From Candidatus Aminicenantota bacterium (GTDB taxonomy: Bacteria; Acidobacteriota; Aminicenantia; Aminicenantales; Saccharicenantaceae), in assembly GCA_022867105.1 (NCBI GenBank), contig JALHVH010000335.1:1-9040 (forward strand): a stretch of 9,040 nt of DNA, written 5' to 3'. Below the pieces are notes generated by a model. That model was not told where the DNA came from. It worked only from the letters and a program-made list of their open reading frames with translations, and ran no database searches. A program made the position numbers and the translations under genes. Below, piece after piece: positions 7,062 to 9,040 of the stretch. Position 1 is the first letter of the stretch, and every line of letters starts with the position of its first letter.

Positions 7062-7889
7062 CTAAATCTCCACTTTGAAGATGCCTTTGAAGGCGAAGCC
7101 GAAGATGATGGACAGGACGAAGTAGACAACGAGCCAGTGGATGCGCCGGCCGAAAAGATCCATGCGCGCCTCCGGGTACCTGAGCTCGACCGACCTGACG
7201 ATCGACCCGGACGGCAGCGGCCGCTCTCCCGGATTGAAGACCTGGTCGAGGACGTTCCGGCCGACTTTGAGCGTCGATATCTTGGAAAGGGGTTTTGTCC
7301 CGACAGCCACGTCCTTGACGATCGTCTCGCCTTCAACGGCGAGCGTGAGGCGCCCGAGGCCGGTTTCTTTTCCCTTGACCCTCCAGTCGATCTCGGCTTC
7401 GTCCTCGATCCGCAGGGGGGGCGTCTCGATCTCTATTTGGGGGGGAGGTTCCACGTTCACAACCACCTCGGAGGGGAAACGGTCCCCGCTCAGCTTGACC
7501 TTGAGGAGGACCGATTCGCCCGGCTTCAAAGACCGTGCGCCGAACCAGATGTTGAGCTGGATGAGGATGAGGAGAACCGGGACGATCATGACCAGCATGG
7601 GTTTCGAGTTGTGGCCGACGTACTTAAGGTTGGCCAAGAGGATCCGGCCCTGGGCCCGGAACTGGACGCGCATGTCGTCCGGAAACAGGCGGAGCTCAAG
7701 GAGGTGGGCCTTGATAAGGTTCTTGGCCTTCTTGATCCCGGCCTGATTCGAGGTGTGCCGGAAGATAAAAAGCATCAGGAAGGAGGTCAGCAGGGAGATG
7801 AGGACCATACCTACCCAGGGACTCATGTTCCGGAAAGGCAGGAAGATGACGTCAAAGAGCTTGTCGAGGACCGAATTGAAGACCCACAT
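7062..7889 (-). CDS. Three-span membrane protein with EMC3/DUF106 (Oxa1-superfamily)-like N-terminal half
   Basis: A 275-residue inner-membrane protein that I do not recognise as a named family. Membrane segments are at ~24-44, ~97-117 and ~251-270. Between the first two is a basic, helical, probably cytoplasmic segment (45-96, including KKAKNLIKAHLLELRL). Between the second and third is a beta-rich, probably periplasmic domain (118-250) with PPP at 148-150, alternating strands and a Gly/Pro-rich end. The order TM, basic helical hairpin, then a TM beginning with the short motif KPMLVMIVP is the layout of DUF106/EMC3/TMCO1 proteins, relatives of the YidC/Oxa1 insertases. The similarity is by eye only, and the periplasmic domain is not part of those families. 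The gene starts 5 nt after the stop of the 63-aa gene, with no good Shine-Dalgarno sequence, so translation is probably coupled. The aminotransferase follows after 9 nt. Confidence 0.6.
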   Translation of the reverse strand: MWVFNSVLDKLFDVIFLPFRNMSPWVGMVLISLLTSFLMLFIFRHTSNQAGIKKAKNLIKAHLLELRLFPDDMRVQFRAQGRILLANLKYVGHNSKPMLVMIVPVLLILIQLNIWFGARSLKPGESVLLKVKLSGDRFPSEVVVNVEPPPQIEIETPPLRIEDEAEIDWRVKGKETGLGRLTLAVEGETIVKDVAVGTKPLSKISTLKVGRNVLDQVFNPGERPLPSGSIVRSVELRYPEARMDLFGRRIHWLVVYFVLSIIFGFAFKGIFKVEI

Positions 7890-7894
7890 GTTGA

Positions 7895-8086
7895 TCAGGA
7901 AATGTACCCCAATCCCTTGAGCTTCTTCTTGATCTCTTCCTCAGAATCCGCCTCCTCGATCTTAGCGATCTCCTTTTCCAGGAGGTGGGTGATGAATTCC
8001 TCGGGCGACGTGTAGCCCGACATCTCGGCGAATTTCTTGACCTTGTCGAAAAGGTCCTTCTCGATCTTCACTTTCGCTTTGCCCAT
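7895..8086 (-). CDS. Small ribbon-helix-helix-like protein with a C-terminal LKGLGYI tail
   Basis: A 63-residue protein. Its N-terminal part fits a ribbon-helix-helix (CopG/Arc-like) pattern: a short strand AKVKIEKDL, helix A (FDKVKKFAEMSG), a turn YTSPEE, and helix B (FITHLLEKEIAKIE). An acidic linker and KKKLKGLGYIS follow. RHH proteins are dimeric DNA-binding regulators or antitoxins, but no toxin gene is adjacent. The C-terminal L-K-x-L-G-Y pattern also recalls the extreme C-termini of many AlkP-superfamily phosphohydrolases and sulfatases, whose gene lies immediately upstream here. It may therefore be a partner or detached tail of that enzyme rather than a repressor. The start ATG (8086) has AAGGAGA at a good distance and comes 1 nt after the upstream TGA (TGA-C-ATG), indicating coupled translation. 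Confidence 0.65.
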   Translation of the reverse strand: MGKAKVKIEKDLFDKVKKFAEMSGYTSPEEFITHLLEKEIAKIEEADSEEEIKKKLKGLGYIS

Positions 8087-8087
8087 G

Positions 8088-9040
8088 TCATTCTCCTTTC
8101 GACAGGACCGCCTGGCCGATCATCTCCTTCGGCTTTTCAATGCCGAAGATGTCGAGGATCGTCGCGGTCAGATCGTAGAGGGCCGGGGATTCCGCCTGAA
8201 TCTTCCGGTTGGTGACCAGGACGCCGGGGATGACCTCAGCCGCGGACATGTGGTCGCCGCTCCACTTCTGGGTGTTGTCCTCCAGGACCTCCTTCGGGAA
8301 TCCGCCGAGAGGCGAGCTCCAGGAGATGCGATAGCCGCGGTTAAACCCAAGGATGATGTCGGGCGCCATATCCACGTAAGGCCCCCGGTAGATGTCCTTG
8401 GAGATATAGGCTTTGAGGACCACCTTTTCTCCGGTCTTCGGGTCCGTGACCTGCTCGAGCTTCCGGGCGATCTCCCGGACGAGGTTGTCTTTTTCCGGGC
8501 CGGCGGAGACGATGCCCTCGGTCTCGCGGCCCCCCTGGTTGATGTAGAGGCCGTTCAGGCCGATGCCGTAGGCTCGGCTCCGCGACCAGTCCGAGTTCTC
8601 AAAGAGGGAGCTTTCCGCCTGTTTGGTCTCTTTAATGAGCCGGTGGTAGCCGTTCTCCTTGAGCCAGGTGTTGAGGTTGAAACCCCGACGGAACGTGTTG
8701 AAGCCGTGGTCGGACATGGCGATGAGGGTCGTGTCCTTGTCTATTTTTTCCATCGTCCCGGCCAGAACCTTGTCCATGTCGGCATATGTCGACTCGATGA
8801 CGTTCCCGAACCTTTTCGCGAGCTTTGCGTCGTAGGCCGGATGCCCGGGGTCAAAGAGCCGCCAGAACATGTGCTGGCGCTGGTCGGTGTTGGAAAAATA
8901 ATAGAAGAGGAGCCCGGAGTCGAAACGCCCCAGCTCGTAGTCATACATGTCCAGGCTTTCGCGGAGGACCCTGTCGTCCATCTCCAGGAACTCCGCCTCA
9001 TCCAGGATGCCGTTGTCCAGGGCGCTCGTGTCCGCGGGCA
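8088..9040 (-). CDS. AlkP-superfamily type I phosphodiesterase/nucleotide pyrophosphatase (5' end outside window)
   Basis: The reading frame stays open to the window edge, giving 316 visible codons; the N-terminus, including the Thr/Ser nucleophile and the first metal Asp, lies outside. Counting from the internal Met at 8981, the remaining metal ligands of the two-zinc alkaline-phosphatase fold are visible: D33 and H37 in NTDQRQHMFW, D91-H92 in MSDHGFN, and D243-H244 in SGDHMSA. The family hydrolyses phosphomonoesters or diesters (nucleotide pyrophosphates, phosphonates, lipid headgroups); the substrate is not readable. FNLNTWLKENGY (101-112) and the C-terminal LYDLTATILDIFGIEKP are typical of predicted AlkP phosphohydrolases annotated as phosphodiesterase or phosphomutase. 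Whether it is exported cannot be judged without the N-terminus. It heads the visible part of a minus-strand operon with the RHH-like, membrane and aminotransferase genes. Confidence 0.85.
   Translation of the reverse strand, partial: PADTSALDNGILDEAEFLEMDDRVLRESLDMYDYELGRFDSGLLFYYFSNTDQRQHMFWRLFDPGHPAYDAKLAKRFGNVIESTYADMDKVLAGTMEKIDKDTTLIAMSDHGFNTFRRGFNLNTWLKENGYHRLIKETKQAESSLFENSDWSRSRAYGIGLNGLYINQGGRETEGIVSAGPEKDNLVREIARKLEQVTDPKTGEKVVLKAYISKDIYRGPYVDMAPDIILGFNRGYRISWSSPLGGFPKEVLEDNTQKWSGDHMSAAEVIPGVLVTNRKIQAESPALYDLTATILDIFGIEKPKEMIGQAVLSKGE

Noticed and set aside
5862..8015. A 717-codon open frame on the plus strand
   Set aside because: It lies wholly antisense to the aminotransferase, membrane-protein and RHH-like genes. 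Its product is Asp/Arg/Pro/Gly-rich with no fold pattern, as expected for the opposite strand of GC-rich genes. The minus-strand genes have ribosome binding sites and clear family motifs.

Overview
The window is about two-thirds GC and densely coding from roughly position 364 to the right edge. It looks like a chromosomal stretch of a Gram-negative, probably environmental bacterium: it carries an OmpH/Skp-type periplasmic chaperone, a secreted glycosidase and short operons with strong AGGAG-type ribosome binding sites. The protein style would fit the Acidobacteriota/Candidatus Aminicenantes area, but that is an impression; no marker gene is present to prove it.

Left edge (1-363): an AT-rich, apparently non-coding flank (1 to about 190) switches abruptly to a 171-bp GC-rich array of four hairpins (193-363). 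The array runs directly and in frame into the 3' part of a DUF3857/transglutaminase-like gene (365-1182) whose first, catalytic part is missing. This is the main anomaly: a gene remnant joined to a palindromic repeat at a composition break, caused by a rearrangement, a repeat insertion or an assembly join.

Plus-strand block (1245-5265): a YfcC-family membrane transporter is followed 16 nt later by a large exported six-hairpin glycosidase resembling glycogen-debranching enzymes. They probably form one transcript, ending in a weak terminator-like hairpin at 5279-5309.

Minus-strand block (9040 down to 5301): a tight operon with gaps of 1, 5 and 9 nt. It encodes an AlkP-superfamily phosphodiesterase (cut by the window edge), a 63-aa ribbon-helix-helix-like protein, a three-span membrane protein whose N-terminal half resembles the EMC3/DUF106 (Oxa1 superfamily) layout, and a class I PLP aminotransferase. 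An OmpH/Skp-like chaperone follows after 93 nt and may belong to the same unit or have its own promoter. The best candidate for something undescribed is the phosphodiesterase / RHH-like / Oxa1-like trio. No tRNA, rRNA, CRISPR array, transposase or phage gene was seen.
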